Assembly (NCBI GenBank): GCA_900320615.1
Contig: ONSX01000002.1
Span: 1-51,554 of the forward strand
Reading direction: 5' to 3'
Length of the DNA stretch: 51,554 bases
DNA from: an uncultured Eubacteriales bacterium
GTDB lineage: Bacteria > Bacillota > Clostridia > Lachnospirales > Lachnospiraceae
Below the pieces are notes generated by a model. It did no database searches and was not told the origin of the DNA. It saw only the letters and a list, made by a program, of their open reading frames with translations. A program made the position numbers and the translations under genes. Shown here piece by piece: positions 1 through 8,639 of this stretch. How positions within the stretch are numbered: position 1 is the first letter of the stretch; each line of letters begins with the position of its first letter.

Positions 1-1
1 G

Positions 2-130
2 GCTCATCCGGAAAAGCCGGAGTACGCAAACTTCACAATCCGTGTTTCCGGTTACGCTGTCAAGTTCATCGATCTGACACATGAGCAGCAGCTCGATGTC
101 CTGAGCAGAACATTCCATGATCATCTTTGA
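2..130 (+). CDS. pflB: Formate acetyltransferase (pyruvate formate-lyase), C-terminal end only
   Basis: Only the last 42 codons are in the window, open at the left edge. The fragment reads [20 protein letters not shown], then SRTFH near the end. This is the glycyl-radical C-terminal region of pyruvate formate-lyase, which converts pyruvate plus CoA to acetyl-CoA plus formate in anaerobes. The RVSGYAV segment contains the loop whose glycine carries the radical. The activating enzyme follows directly, which supports the call. The rest of the protein is outside the window, so nothing can be said about its integrity. Confidence 0.93.
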   Translation, partial: AHPEKPEYANFTIRVSGYAVKFIDLTHEQQLDVLSRTFHDHL

Positions 131-170
131 TCTTCCGGCTCGGAACTGAGATCTGAAACAAAAGGCACAA

Positions 171-208
171 TGTGCGCCGGCAGGTTTGCCTGCCGGCGCA
201 CATTTTCT
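171..208 (+). terminator. Strong hairpin with T-rich tail between pflB and pflA
   Basis: A perfect 14-bp stem (171-184 with 189-202) around a 4-nt loop is followed by TTTTCT. It has the form of an intrinsic terminator. It ends just 23 nt before the pflA start, so it may only partly terminate and set a high pflB to pflA ratio, which is an inference. Confidence 0.8.
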
Positions 209-230
209 ACTATTATGAGGGTAACATATT

Positions 231-998
231 ATGATTAAAGGACTGGTCAATTCCATCGAGAGCTTCGGGTCCGTCGACGGACCGGGCGTCCGTTTCATGT
301 TTTTCATGCAGGGCTGCGACATGCGCTGCGCATACTGCCACAATCCGGAGACCTGGGCGAAGGAGCTTCCGGACACATCGGAGTCGATGGTGATTACGCC
401 GGAGGAAGGATTCAGGATGGCAAGCCGCTATAAGGCGTACTGGAAGAAAGGCGGCGGCATCACAGTGAGCGGCGGCGAGGCTATGCTTCAGATGGAATGG
501 GTCACGGAACTCTTCAGGATCTGCCGGAAAAATGGAGTGACAACCGCTCTCGATACATCCGGCAGTCCGTTTGCTCCGGACGATGCGGAGTATATGAAGA
601 AGTTCGAGGAGCTGTTTGCAGTCACGGATCTCTTCATCCTCGATCTCAAGGAGTACGACGACGCGCGCCACAGAAAGCTCACTGGATGTTCAAACCGGAA
701 CATCTTCGAACTGGCCCGATATATTTCCGATCACGGCGGAAAAATGTGGATTCGTCACGTCCTTGTTCCGGGAATTACGGACCAGGAGGATGACCTTGAG
801 GCGCTCTCTGATTTTATCAGGAGTCTTCACGGCGTCGACCGCGTCGAGATCCTCCCGTATCACACGCTCGGCGTGACGAAGTACAAGAAGCTCGGCATCC
901 CGTACCGCCTTGAGGGCGTGCCGACCCCGACGGACGAGCAGGTGCGCCGCGCGAAGGAAATCCTGCACACGGAGGACTATCAGGGGTTCCGGTCCTGA
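231..998 (+). CDS. pflA: Pyruvate formate-lyase activating enzyme (radical SAM)
   Basis: A 255-residue radical SAM protein that installs the glycyl radical on pyruvate formate-lyase using S-adenosylmethionine and a 4Fe-4S cluster. The cluster ligands form the CX3CX2C motif at C29, C33 and C36 (GCDMRCAYC). The downstream GGE motif (VSGGEAML) and DLKEYDDARH segment fit PflA. The length is normal for the family. The start at ATG 231 is preceded by a GAGGGTAAC Shine-Dalgarno-like sequence. It sits directly downstream of pflB in the usual order. Its transcription probably depends on readthrough of the hairpin between the two genes. Confidence 0.95.
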   Translation: MIKGLVNSIESFGSVDGPGVRFMFFMQGCDMRCAYCHNPETWAKELPDTSESMVITPEEGFRMASRYKAYWKKGGGITVSGGEAMLQMEWVTELFRICRKNGVTTALDTSGSPFAPDDAEYMKKFEELFAVTDLFILDLKEYDDARHRKLTGCSNRNIFELARYISDHGGKMWIRHVLVPGITDQEDDLEALSDFIRSLHGVDRVEILPYHTLGVTKYKKLGIPYRLEGVPTPTDEQVRRAKEILHTEDYQGFRS

Positions 999-1016
999 CT
1001 GCGGTGGAATCAAGCA

Positions 1017-1045
1017 GTGACCACATACAGAAACTCTGCTATAAT
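1017..1045 (+). promoter_or_regulatory. Probable sigma-A promoter for the NhaC-type antiporter
   Basis: A perfect TATAAT (1040-1045) lies 17 nt after GTGACC (1017-1022), which matches TTGACA at four of six positions. The implied leader to the antiporter start is about 190 nt long and contains a GAAACGC/GCGTTCC hairpin element similar to sequences elsewhere in the window. Confidence 0.5.
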
Positions 1046-1240
1046 TTGTAATTATTCAGTACCTCTCCGGAAGCAGGGAAAGATAAAGGGTGAGCTGGCT
1101 TGCCCGCCCGGACTCTTTCCCGGCTCCCGGAGGGACTGGCAATGTCCGCCAGCAGAGAGAAACGCGAAGCGTTCCGGGGCTGGCGGTGCCGAACAGATGT
1201 ATCGATTTTACTGTATCCGGAAAAAGGGGAGGATCAGAGT

Positions 1241-2908
1241 ATGTGGGCAAAACTAAAGGACCATGGAAAGAAGATCGCATTTGCGGTCGTTGCCGTATTT
1301 CTCATTGTCGCGGCCTGTGTGACGACGGCCGATTCCGTCCAGAAGACATTCTGGGCGCTGGTGCCGCCGATCATCGCGATCGGGCTCGCTCTCGTCACGA
1401 AGGAGGTCTACAGCTCGCTGTTTATCGGCATCCTGTCCGGCGCGATGCTGTACTCGGGCTTCAGCTTCACGGGAACGTTGAATCACACATTTACGGACGG
1501 CGTCGTCTCCGTCCTGTCGGATTCCTATAACGTCGGAATTCTGATTTTCCTTGTTATTCTAGGCATTATGGTACAGCTCATGAACCGGACCGGCGGCTCC
1601 GCCGCGTTCGGCAAATGGGCTTCCTCTCATATCAGGACGCGTGTCGGCGCGCAGCTCGCGACGATCGCGCTCGGAATTCTCATTTTCATCGATGATTATT
1701 TCAACTGCCTGACGGTCGGTTCTGTCATGAGGCCGGTCACAGACAAGCACCATGTGTCCCGCGCAAAGCTCGCATACCTGATCGACGCGACGGCGGCACC
1801 GGTGTGCATTATCGCTCCGATCTCATCGTGGGCGGCTGCTGTCTCCGGTTTCGTCAAGGACCAGAACGGTATCGATCTTTTTGTTCACGCGATTCCGTTT
1901 AATTACTACGCGCTGCTCACGATCGCGATGATGTTCATGCTCACAATCCTCAAGGTCGATTACGGCCCGATGGCAAAACACGAGTACAACGCGATCTGCC
2001 ACAATGACCTGTATACGACGCCGGATCGGCCGTACGCGAACGCCGCGGACGAGGAGGTCAACACGAAAGGAATTGTCGCTGATATGCTCGTTCCGATTCT
2101 CACGCTCGTTGTGTTCTGCGTGATCGGCATGCTCTATACGGGCGGCTTCTTCAGCGGCACAGGCCTTGTCGAGGCATTTGCCGGATCGGATGCGTCTGTC
2201 GGACTCGTGCTCGGTTCGTTCTGCGCGCTCGTCGTCACGATTGCGTACTACCTGATTCGCCGCGTTCTCTGCTACAGCGAGATCATGAGCTGCTTCCCGG
2301 AGGGCTTCAAGCAGATGGTTCCTGCGATTCTGATCCTCGTGTTCGCGTGGTCGCTCAAGGCGATGACAGATTCTCTCGGTGCGAAGGAATATGTCGCGAT
2401 GCTCGTCAATCAGTCAAAGGGAAACTTTCAGCTGATCCTCCCTGTCATCATTTTCCTGATCGCGGTCGGTCTGTCTTTCGCGACGGGTACTTCCTGGGGA
2501 ACATTCGGTATTCTGATTCCGATTGTCACGAGCTGCTTTGAAGGATCGGATTACAACATGATGATCATCTCGATTTCCGCATGCATGGCCGGTGCGGTCT
2601 GCGGCGATCACTGCTCACCGATTTCGGACACGACGATCATGTCGTCGGCGGGCGCGCAGAGCGACCACCTGAACCACGTCTCGACGCAGATGCCCTATGC
2701 GATGACGGCAGCGGCTGTCTCCGCGGTGTCCTACCTGATCGCAACGGTTGTCGAGCGGACGACACACAGCCTTACAGCCGCCGCGTGCGTCGGTCTTCCG
2801 TGCGGCCTTGCGATTCTTCTCGTCATCCTTCTGGTCGTCAGGAGGGGAAATGAAGCGCGGATTGCGCAAATTCGGGCGGAAGAGACCGGAACGGCACAGG
2901 AAGGCTGA
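1241..2908 (+). CDS. NhaC-family Na+/H+ antiporter
   Basis: A 555-residue polytopic membrane protein with about a dozen hydrophobic segments. The conserved features are those of the NhaC/ion-transporter family (COG1757): IFIDDYFNCLTVGSVMRPV, SSWAAAVSGF, FATGTSWGTFGILIPI and GDHCSPISDTTIMSS. Such proteins exchange sodium or organic cations for protons at the cytoplasmic membrane. The start at ATG 1241 is chosen because GGGGAGGA lies just upstream and the protein then begins with a short basic segment before the first membrane helix. The frame is open further upstream, but that part looks like untranslated leader. The substrate cannot be fixed from sequence; amino acid or malate/lactate exchange is also known in this family. 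A LysR gene is convergent downstream. Confidence 0.88.
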   Translation: MWAKLKDHGKKIAFAVVAVFLIVAACVTTADSVQKTFWALVPPIIAIGLALVTKEVYSSLFIGILSGAMLYSGFSFTGTLNHTFTDGVVSVLSDSYNVGILIFLVILGIMVQLMNRTGGSAAFGKWASSHIRTRVGAQLATIALGILIFIDDYFNCLTVGSVMRPVTDKHHVSRAKLAYLIDATAAPVCIIAPISSWAAAVSGFVKDQNGIDLFVHAIPFNYYALLTIAMMFMLTILKVDYGPMAKHEYNAICHNDLYTTPDRPYANAADEEVNTKGIVADMLVPILTLVVFCVIGMLYTGGFFSGTGLVEAFAGSDASVGLVLGSFCALVVTIAYYLIRRVLCYSEIMSCFPEGFKQMVPAILILVFAWSLKAMTDSLGAKEYVAMLVNQSKGNFQLILPVIIFLIAVGLSFATGTSWGTFGILIPIVTSCFEGSDYNMMIISISACMAGAVCGDHCSPISDTTIMSSAGAQSDHLNHVSTQMPYAMTAAAVSAVSYLIATVVERTTHSLTAAACVGLPCGLAILLVILLVVRRGNEARIAQIRAEETGTAQEG

Positions 2909-2940
2909 GCGATTGTAAAGGTGACGAGTCATTACAAAAT

Positions 2941-2980
2941 GAGCTGGAGGCCTGTCTTATGCGAGGCAGGCCTTCAGCTC
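2941..2980 (-). terminator. Long hairpin shared by the antiporter end and the lysR stop
   Basis: An imperfect inverted repeat with arms of about 17 nt (2941-2957 and 2963-2980), where the only non-canonical pairs are G-T wobbles. The lysR stop codon (TTA at 2957-2959 on the plus strand) lies within it, so the last lysR codons form one arm. Reading on the minus strand the hairpin is followed by ATTTTGT, a weak terminator tail. It probably separates the two convergent genes. Confidence 0.55.
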
Positions 2981-3871
2981 TTCTATGTATGCCTGGCCGA
3001 TTTTTGAGATGATGTTCTGCTTCTTTGTGATGTAGCCGATGTCCATATCGCTCGACAGATTCTCATTTTCATCGCGGAAAGGGACGGCAATGTAATCGTC
3101 GCCGTTCAGCTCTTCGCTGATGATGCCGGAGCAGAGGGTGTAGCCATTCAGGCCGCGCATCAGGTTCAGGTTCGTCGCGCGGTCATTTGACTTGATCAGC
3201 TTCGGATAGAGATTGTCCGGCAGGATTTCCTCTGCGAAGTAGAACGAGCCGTCGTCGCCCTGCTCGAAGGAAATGCACGGGTACGGACTGAGGTCGGCGA
3301 GGGAGATCGAGTTGTATCCTGCGAGCGGATGGCCCTTCCAGAGGTAGACGTAGGCCTTGCAGCAGATCAGGTGGTGGAAGAGAAGGTCATTTTCTGTCAG
3401 GTATTTCTGGATAACCTTGCGGTTGTAGTCGTTCATGTAGAGGACGCCGATTTCGCTGCGGAGCGTTGAGACGTCGCGGATAACGTCGCGCGTGCGCGTC
3501 TCGAGGATCGAGAATTCGTATTCGTTCGTTCCGAAGGCGCGCACGGTTTCGACAAAGGCTTTAACGGCGAAGGAGTAGTGCTGCGTGGAGACGCAGAAGC
3601 GCCTCTTGACTTTCTCGCCGTCTCCGTATTTTTCCATCGTGAGTTCGTACATCTGGTAGATCTGCGCCGCGTAGGAGAGAAATTCAGATCCCTCATTTGT
3701 CACGGTGACGCCGCGGCCCGAGCGGAGAAAGATGGTGATGCCGAGATCTGTCTCGAGTTCCCGCATCGCCGAGGTCAGCGTCGGCTGGGAAATGAAGAGC
3801 CTCTTTGCGGCCTTGTTCATGGATTTTGTTTCCGCGATCGTGAGCGCATAATGTATCTGCTGAAGTGTCAT
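2957..3871 (-). CDS. LysR-family transcriptional regulator
   Basis: A 304-residue protein with an N-terminal winged helix-turn-helix (residues 1-60: MTLQQIHYALTIAETKSMNK, then AAKRLFISQPTLTSAMRELE). A LysR substrate-binding domain follows (approximately 90-300). ATG 3871 is preferred over the upstream in-frame ATG at 3910 because GGAGATAAAC precedes it and the protein then starts at the usual position relative to the HTH. A good promoter lies about 130 nt upstream. The gene is convergent with the NhaC-type antiporter rather than divergent from a target, so the regulated genes and the ligand are unknown. Confidence 0.9.
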   Translation of the reverse strand: MTLQQIHYALTIAETKSMNKAAKRLFISQPTLTSAMRELETDLGITIFLRSGRGVTVTNEGSEFLSYAAQIYQMYELTMEKYGDGEKVKRRFCVSTQHYSFAVKAFVETVRAFGTNEYEFSILETRTRDVIRDVSTLRSEIGVLYMNDYNRKVIQKYLTENDLLFHHLICCKAYVYLWKGHPLAGYNSISLADLSPYPCISFEQGDDGSFYFAEEILPDNLYPKLIKSNDRATNLNLMRGLNGYTLCSGIISEELNGDDYIAVPFRDENENLSSDMDIGYITKKQNIISKIGQAYIEELKACLA

Positions 3872-4007
3872 GTTTATCTCCGTGAATGGCCCGGAGGGGC
3901 CTTCTTTCATTCTGATCGTCGCCGCTTCCAGGGACGAATTAAGAGATCAGCCCGGGGCGGTCTGACACCGCCGGTACGGGACGGATCGGGATTTTTGTGC
4001 AGACCTT

Positions 4008-4036
4008 ATTATATAAGGGCGGGGAGAAACGTGCAA
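4008..4036 (-). promoter_or_regulatory. Sigma-A promoter for lysR
   Basis: On the minus strand TTGCAC (4031-4036) and a perfect TATAAT (4008-4013) are separated by 17 nt. It points at the LysR gene and leaves a leader of about 130 nt. The divergent plus-strand promoter for the AAA+ ATPase is about 80 nt away. Confidence 0.7.
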
Positions 4037-4113
4037 TGAGGAGGAAAATGGCTGCTCCTGATATTATGGACTGCTCGGCAGGTTCGGCGGGCGCACAGGA
4101 ACCGGCCTGCGAA

Positions 4114-4122
4114 TGATATAAC
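4114..4122 (+). promoter_or_regulatory. Extended -10 promoter for the AAA+ ATPase
   Basis: TGATATAAC forms an extended -10 element (TG, one base, TATAAC). No convincing -35 hexamer is present at 17 nt. It lies about 100 nt before the ATPase start, so the assignment is plausible but weak. Confidence 0.4.
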
Positions 4123-4220
4123 GATTGCGGGACGAAGGAGTTCCCGTCATAATAATGGAAGATAGGCAGTGGGACGGCAGGAGACGGGCGGCCTGCGGGA
4201 TGCCGAAGGGAGATACAGCC

Positions 4221-5375
4221 ATGGATAAAAAGAAGAAAAATCTGAGCGGGGAAATTGAGGAACAGCTCCGGAAACTTGAACACAGGAATTTCAGTATCGG
4301 CGGGACGTTTTCGGACTTGTTCGGGGGAGACACAGAGCAGGCGGACAGAGGGAATACTTCTGCGACTTTGGCGGGCTCGGGCTCTCCGGTGCCGGATAAG
4401 AAGAGCTCTGCGGATGAAAAACAGTCGGCGGATGCTTATCCTGACGTCGCGGCCATGCTCTCGCGGGCCCTTGATGAACAGAAGATTCTCGGGAAAAAGC
4501 TGGCGGAAGAGGTTCCGCCGGAGGCGGTGCCGGGAGGTGAGCCGGCCGCGGCGGCAGAGCCTGAGGAGGATCCGCTGGAGCAGCTCGACAGCCTGATCGG
4601 ACTTGAAGAGGTCAAGCGGGATGTGAAGGAGCTCACTTCATTTGTCAGGATTCAGAAGATGCGGAAGGATCAGGGTCTGAAGACGGTCCCGGTCTCGCTC
4701 CATCTCGTGTTTACAGGGAACCCGGGCACGGGCAAGACGACGGTCGCGCGTATTCTCGCGAAAATCTATAAGAAGATCGGCGTGCTCTCGAAGGGACAGC
4801 TCGTCGAGACTGACCGGGCCGGGCTTGTAGCGGGCTATGTCGGCCAGACGGCGATCAAGACGACGGAGCAGATCAGGAAGGCGCTCGGCGGCGTGCTCTT
4901 CATCGACGAGGCCTACACGCTGTCCGCAAAGGACGACGCGTTCGGGCAGGAGGCGATCGACACGATTCTCAAGGCGATGGAGGATCACCGGGATGATTTT
5001 GTCGTGATCGTCGCGGGCTACACGGACCTGATGGAGGACTTCATCGACAGCAACCCGGGTCTCCGCTCGCGCTTCAACAAATATATCGAATTTCCGGATT
5101 ACACGGTCGATGAGCTGGTGGAGATTTTTCTCATGAACTGCAGAAAATACGAGTACTTGCTGGATGATGACGCGAAGAAGCATGTGCGGGAGCAGATCGT
5201 TCTCCGAAAGATGCGCTCGCCGGAGAATTTTGCGAACGCCCGGGAGGTCCGCAACCTCTTCGAGGACGTGATCACGCGCCAGGCGCAGCGGGTTGCGGCG
5301 ATGGAGAAGCCGACCCACGAGGATATGACGCGGATTCTCGCGGCAGATGTCGCGGAAAGACGGGATATGCCATAA
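4221..5375 (+). CDS. SpoVK/CbbX-like AAA+ ATPase
   Basis: A 384-residue AAA+ protein. The N-terminal ~115 residues are hydrophilic, low-complexity and rich in Ala, Glu, Ser and Pro. The ATPase core follows with Walker A GNPGTGKTT near residues 166-174, Walker B GVLFIDEAYTL near 224-234, an arginine-finger region (NPGLRSRFNKYIEFPDY) and a C-terminal lid. This arrangement is that of the stage V sporulation protein K / CbbX clade, which remodels protein targets. ATG 4221 is chosen because AAGGGAGAT precedes it and MDKKKKNLSGEIEEQL looks like a natural N-terminus. The role here is unknown. A sporulation role is possible but no other sporulation gene is nearby, and the gene is followed by galactose genes in the same direction. 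Confidence 0.82.
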   Translation: MDKKKKNLSGEIEEQLRKLEHRNFSIGGTFSDLFGGDTEQADRGNTSATLAGSGSPVPDKKSSADEKQSADAYPDVAAMLSRALDEQKILGKKLAEEVPPEAVPGGEPAAAAEPEEDPLEQLDSLIGLEEVKRDVKELTSFVRIQKMRKDQGLKTVPVSLHLVFTGNPGTGKTTVARILAKIYKKIGVLSKGQLVETDRAGLVAGYVGQTAIKTTEQIRKALGGVLFIDEAYTLSAKDDAFGQEAIDTILKAMEDHRDDFVVIVAGYTDLMEDFIDSNPGLRSRFNKYIEFPDYTVDELVEIFLMNCRKYEYLLDDDAKKHVREQIVLRKMRSPENFANAREVRNLFEDVITRQAQRVAAMEKPTHEDMTRILAADVAERRDMP

Positions 5376-5547
5376 AAGACGCAGATATATATCATAATGC
5401 GTGAAATATGTCCGCTTTTTGCATAAAACAGAGCCGAATATGCCATTGTTTTTTAGACGACTTTCTAATACAGTAGGATACATAAAAAGGCGCGCGGATG
5501 GCGCAGCCGATATGGATGACAGGGACAGGAAGGAGAGCAAGGGCGGT

Positions 5548-7125
5548 ATGAGTACTGTTGAGGAATTGGTAAAAGAGCTGATCGGATATGGTGTGAGAAG
5601 ACAGCTGATCACAGAGGACGACCGGACATATGCGGCAAATGAGATATTTGATATTCTCGGCGTCGAGCCATCAGCGGACTTTTCCGTCGAGCCCGCACAT
5701 ACGGACGATGAGATCTCCGCGTCGGGCATGGCTGCAAGAGAAAAGGCGGCCCCGGAGCCTGACGACGACGGAGCGGCGCTCGAGACGATTCTGAAAGGGC
5801 TTCTCGACGACGCCATATCGCGGGGCGTGATCGACGGTGGTATTGCGAGCCGCGATCTTCTGGACACGAGAATCATGGGCGCGCTCACGCCGAGACCGTC
5901 TGAGGTGATCCGGAATTTTAGAGAGAGACTCGCGAAGTCTCCGGAGGCGGCGACGAATTATTTCTACGCGCTCTCCCGAAACTCGGACTATATCCGCGCG
6001 TACCGCGTGAAGAAGGATGTCAAATGGGTCACCAAGACGAAATACGGCGACCTCGACATCACGATCAATCTCTCGAAACCGGAGAAGGACCCGAAGGCGA
6101 TCGCGGCGGCTCTCAAAAAGAAGCAGGACAATTACCCGAAGTGTCTTCTCTGCCCGGAAAATGAAGGGTACGCCGGCAGACTCGATCATCCGGCCCGCGA
6201 GACGATCCGTCTGATCCCGCTGACGCTCGGCGGCGAGAGGTGGTACATGCAGTATAGCCCGTACGTCTACTACAACGAGCACTGCATTGTGCTCTCGGGA
6301 AAACATGTCCCGATGAAAATCGAGCGCCTTACATTTGTCAGGCTCATGGAGTTCCTGGAGATTCTGCCGCACTACACGATCGGCTCGAATGCGGATCTTC
6401 CGATTGTCGGCGGTTCGATCCTGACACATGAGCACTTTCAGGGCGGCCACTATACCTTCGCGATGGCGAAGGCGAAGATCCGGACACCGCTTGTCTTCAA
6501 GGGCTATGCGGATGTTGAGGCCGGCATCGTGAACTGGCCGATGTCCGTGATCCGGCTCGACGGAGAGAATCCGGACAGGCTCATCGATCTGGCGGATAAG
6601 ATTCTCACTGCGTGGCGCGGATACAGCGACGCGGAGGCGGAGATTCTCGCGGAGACGGACGGCGCGGGGCACAACACCATCACGCCGATCGCGCGGATGA
6701 ATGGAAAGAAGTTCGAACTTGATCTTGTTCTCCGGAACAATCGCACGACAGAGCAGTACCCGCTCGGCATTTTCCACCCGCACCAGGAACTGCACCACAT
6801 CAAGAAGGAGAACATCGGCCTGATCGAGGTTATGGGGCTCGCGGTTCTTCCGGCAAGACTCCTCAGGGAAATGCAGGAGCTGAAGACGGCTATGCTCGCG
6901 GGAGATGATATCCGCAGGATTCCGTCGATTCAGAGCCATGCGGACTGGGCGGACGAGATCCGCGGAAAATACAGCGACATCAATGAGAGCAATATCGACG
7001 GCATTCTCCGCGATGAGATCGGCCTCGTGTTCTCGAAGGTCCTCGAACACGCGGGTGTCTACAAGGACACGGAGCAGGGCCGCGCGCAGTTCATGCGGTT
7101 TATTGATACGGTGAACCGGGTGTGA
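5548..7125 (+). CDS. galT: UDP-glucose--hexose-1-phosphate uridylyltransferase, Firmicutes (class II) type
   Basis: A 525-residue galactose-1-phosphate uridylyltransferase of the long GalT type found in Firmicutes. It swaps UMP between UDP-glucose and galactose-1-phosphate in the Leloir pathway. The diagnostic segment is GSILTHEHFQGGHYTFAMAK near residue 290, with other conserved pieces YYNEHCIVLSGKH, LCPENEGYAGR and the C-terminal HHIKKENIGLIEVMGLAVLP. The ATG at 5548 fits the family N-terminus (MSTVEELVKELIGYGVRR). AAGGAGAG lies upstream at a rather long spacing. An in-frame ATG at 5512 is an alternative with no better ribosome site. galK follows after 164 nt, so the two are probably cotranscribed. 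Confidence 0.93.
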   Translation: MSTVEELVKELIGYGVRRQLITEDDRTYAANEIFDILGVEPSADFSVEPAHTDDEISASGMAAREKAAPEPDDDGAALETILKGLLDDAISRGVIDGGIASRDLLDTRIMGALTPRPSEVIRNFRERLAKSPEAATNYFYALSRNSDYIRAYRVKKDVKWVTKTKYGDLDITINLSKPEKDPKAIAAALKKKQDNYPKCLLCPENEGYAGRLDHPARETIRLIPLTLGGERWYMQYSPYVYYNEHCIVLSGKHVPMKIERLTFVRLMEFLEILPHYTIGSNADLPIVGGSILTHEHFQGGHYTFAMAKAKIRTPLVFKGYADVEAGIVNWPMSVIRLDGENPDRLIDLADKILTAWRGYSDAEAEILAETDGAGHNTITPIARMNGKKFELDLVLRNNRTTEQYPLGIFHPHQELHHIKKENIGLIEVMGLAVLPARLLREMQELKTAMLAGDDIRRIPSIQSHADWADEIRGKYSDINESNIDGILRDEIGLVFSKVLEHAGVYKDTEQGRAQFMRFIDTVNRV

Positions 7126-7289
7126 GCGTTTTTTCTGAAAGGACATACAGAGAAAGACCGCGGAGAGCGGCACAACGAAAAAAGATGACAGATCACTCAG
7201 CCTGAGACTGAAAGAGCAGGCAGGTGAGCTGTAACGGGAACAGCAGAAACAGATTAGAAAGGCCGCCTTGAGCGGAACAGGAGAAATCA

Positions 7290-8471
7290 ATGGCAGACGA
7301 AACAGTGATCAGCAACCTGAAGAAAGCATTTGAGGATACGTTTGGCGCATCGGCGGAGCTTGTCTGCTTCGCACCGGGCCGCGTCAACCTGATTGGCGAG
7401 CACATCGACTACAACGGCGGACACGTCTTTCCGTGCGCGCTGACGCTCGGGACATACGGGGCCGCAAGGCGCCGCGCGGACAGAACAGTCCGCATGGCTT
7501 CCGCGAATTTTCCGGAGGCGGGCGTGACGGCGGTGTCGCTGGATGACCTCGTATACAGAAAAGAGGACGGATGGACAAACTACGTGAAGGGCGTCATCTG
7601 GGCGTTTGCGAAGAACGGATATGCCTGCGAGAGCGGCTTTGACTTTATGGTCAGCGGGACGATCCCGAACAAGTCGGGGCTCTCATCGAGCGCGTCGCTT
7701 GAAGTTTTGACCGGCGAGACGATGATGGAGATGTTCTCATTTGACAATGACCAGATCCACAACGCGCTTTTCGGTCAGCAGGCGGAGAACCAGTTTGTCG
7801 GAATGAACTGCGGCATCATGGATCAGTTTGCGTCCGCGATGGGAAAGAAGGACAAGGCGATCTTCCTTGATACATCGACGCTCGCTTACAGCTATGCGCC
7901 GGTTGTCCTGAAGGATGCGGAGCTGCTTATTGTCAACACGAACAAGCCGCATGAGCTCACGGATTCCGCATATAACGAGAGACGGAGCCAGTGTGAGGAG
8001 GCGCTCGCGATCCTGCAGAAGGCAAAGCCGGTCAGGGCGCTCTGCGATCTGACGCCGGATGATTTCGATGAGGTAAAGAGCCTCCTCACGGACGATGTTC
8101 TTCTCCGCCGTGCAAGGCACGCCGTCACGGAGAACGCGCGGACGGTTGCAGCTGTGAAGGCCCTCGATGCCGGCGATCTGGAGCAGTTCGGAAAGTTGAT
8201 GAACGCGTCGCATGTATCACTCCGGGATGACTTTGAGGTCTCCTGCCGCGAGCTTGATATCCTCGCTGAGGAGGCGTGGAAGGTCCCGGGAACGATCGGT
8301 GCGCGCATGACAGGCGGCGGTTTCGGCGGCTGCACGGTCAATATTGTGAAGAGCGCGGCGGTTCCGGAGTTCATCAGACGCGTCGGAAATGCATACAGGG
8401 AGAAGGTCGGATACGAGGCAAGTTTCTACAGAGCGGCGATCGGGGACGGCCCGCACAGAGTGGACGGCTGA
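7290..8471 (+). CDS. galK: Galactokinase
   Basis: A 393-residue GHMP-family kinase that phosphorylates galactose at C1 with ATP. All three signature motifs are present: PGRVNLIGEHIDYNGGHVFP near residues 29-48 (galactokinase signature), the ATP-binding GLSSSASLEV near 130, and the C-terminal GARMTGGGFGGCTVN near 335-349. The catalytic Asp region (GMNCGIMDQFASAMGKKDKA) is intact. ATG 7290 is preceded by AACAGGAGAAATCA. It is the second enzyme of a GalT-GalK pair; no galactose epimerase gene is in this window. An AraC regulator follows. Confidence 0.96.
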   Translation: MADETVISNLKKAFEDTFGASAELVCFAPGRVNLIGEHIDYNGGHVFPCALTLGTYGAARRRADRTVRMASANFPEAGVTAVSLDDLVYRKEDGWTNYVKGVIWAFAKNGYACESGFDFMVSGTIPNKSGLSSSASLEVLTGETMMEMFSFDNDQIHNALFGQQAENQFVGMNCGIMDQFASAMGKKDKAIFLDTSTLAYSYAPVVLKDAELLIVNTNKPHELTDSAYNERRSQCEEALAILQKAKPVRALCDLTPDDFDEVKSLLTDDVLLRRARHAVTENARTVAAVKALDAGDLEQFGKLMNASHVSLRDDFEVSCRELDILAEEAWKVPGTIGARMTGGGFGGCTVNIVKSAAVPEFIRRVGNAYREKVGYEASFYRAAIGDGPHRVDG

Positions 8472-8574
8472 AGGTCTGCTTCGCCTCATGACCTGCACCG
8501 GGGTGGCTGAGGCCGCCAGGCCGCAGATGATCGGGCTCGGACGGCGCCGGCCTGCGGGAACGGCTGATATGAGA

Positions 8575-8604
8575 TTCGCACGGATTGTGCCGATATGGTA
8601 AAAT
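8575..8604 (+). promoter_or_regulatory. Possible promoter for the AraC regulator
   Basis: TAAAAT (8599-8604) lies 18 nt after TTCGCA (8575-8580), which matches the -35 consensus at four of six positions. It sits about 35 nt before the regulator start. This is a moderate match only. Confidence 0.35.
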
Positions 8605-8639
8605 AGCAGAACAGACATCTGCATTTTATGGAGGCACAG

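Noticed and set aside
5671..7290. A 539-residue open frame on the minus strand
   Set aside because: It is the antisense shadow of galT, Arg-rich and without motifs, as expected in GC-rich coding sequence.
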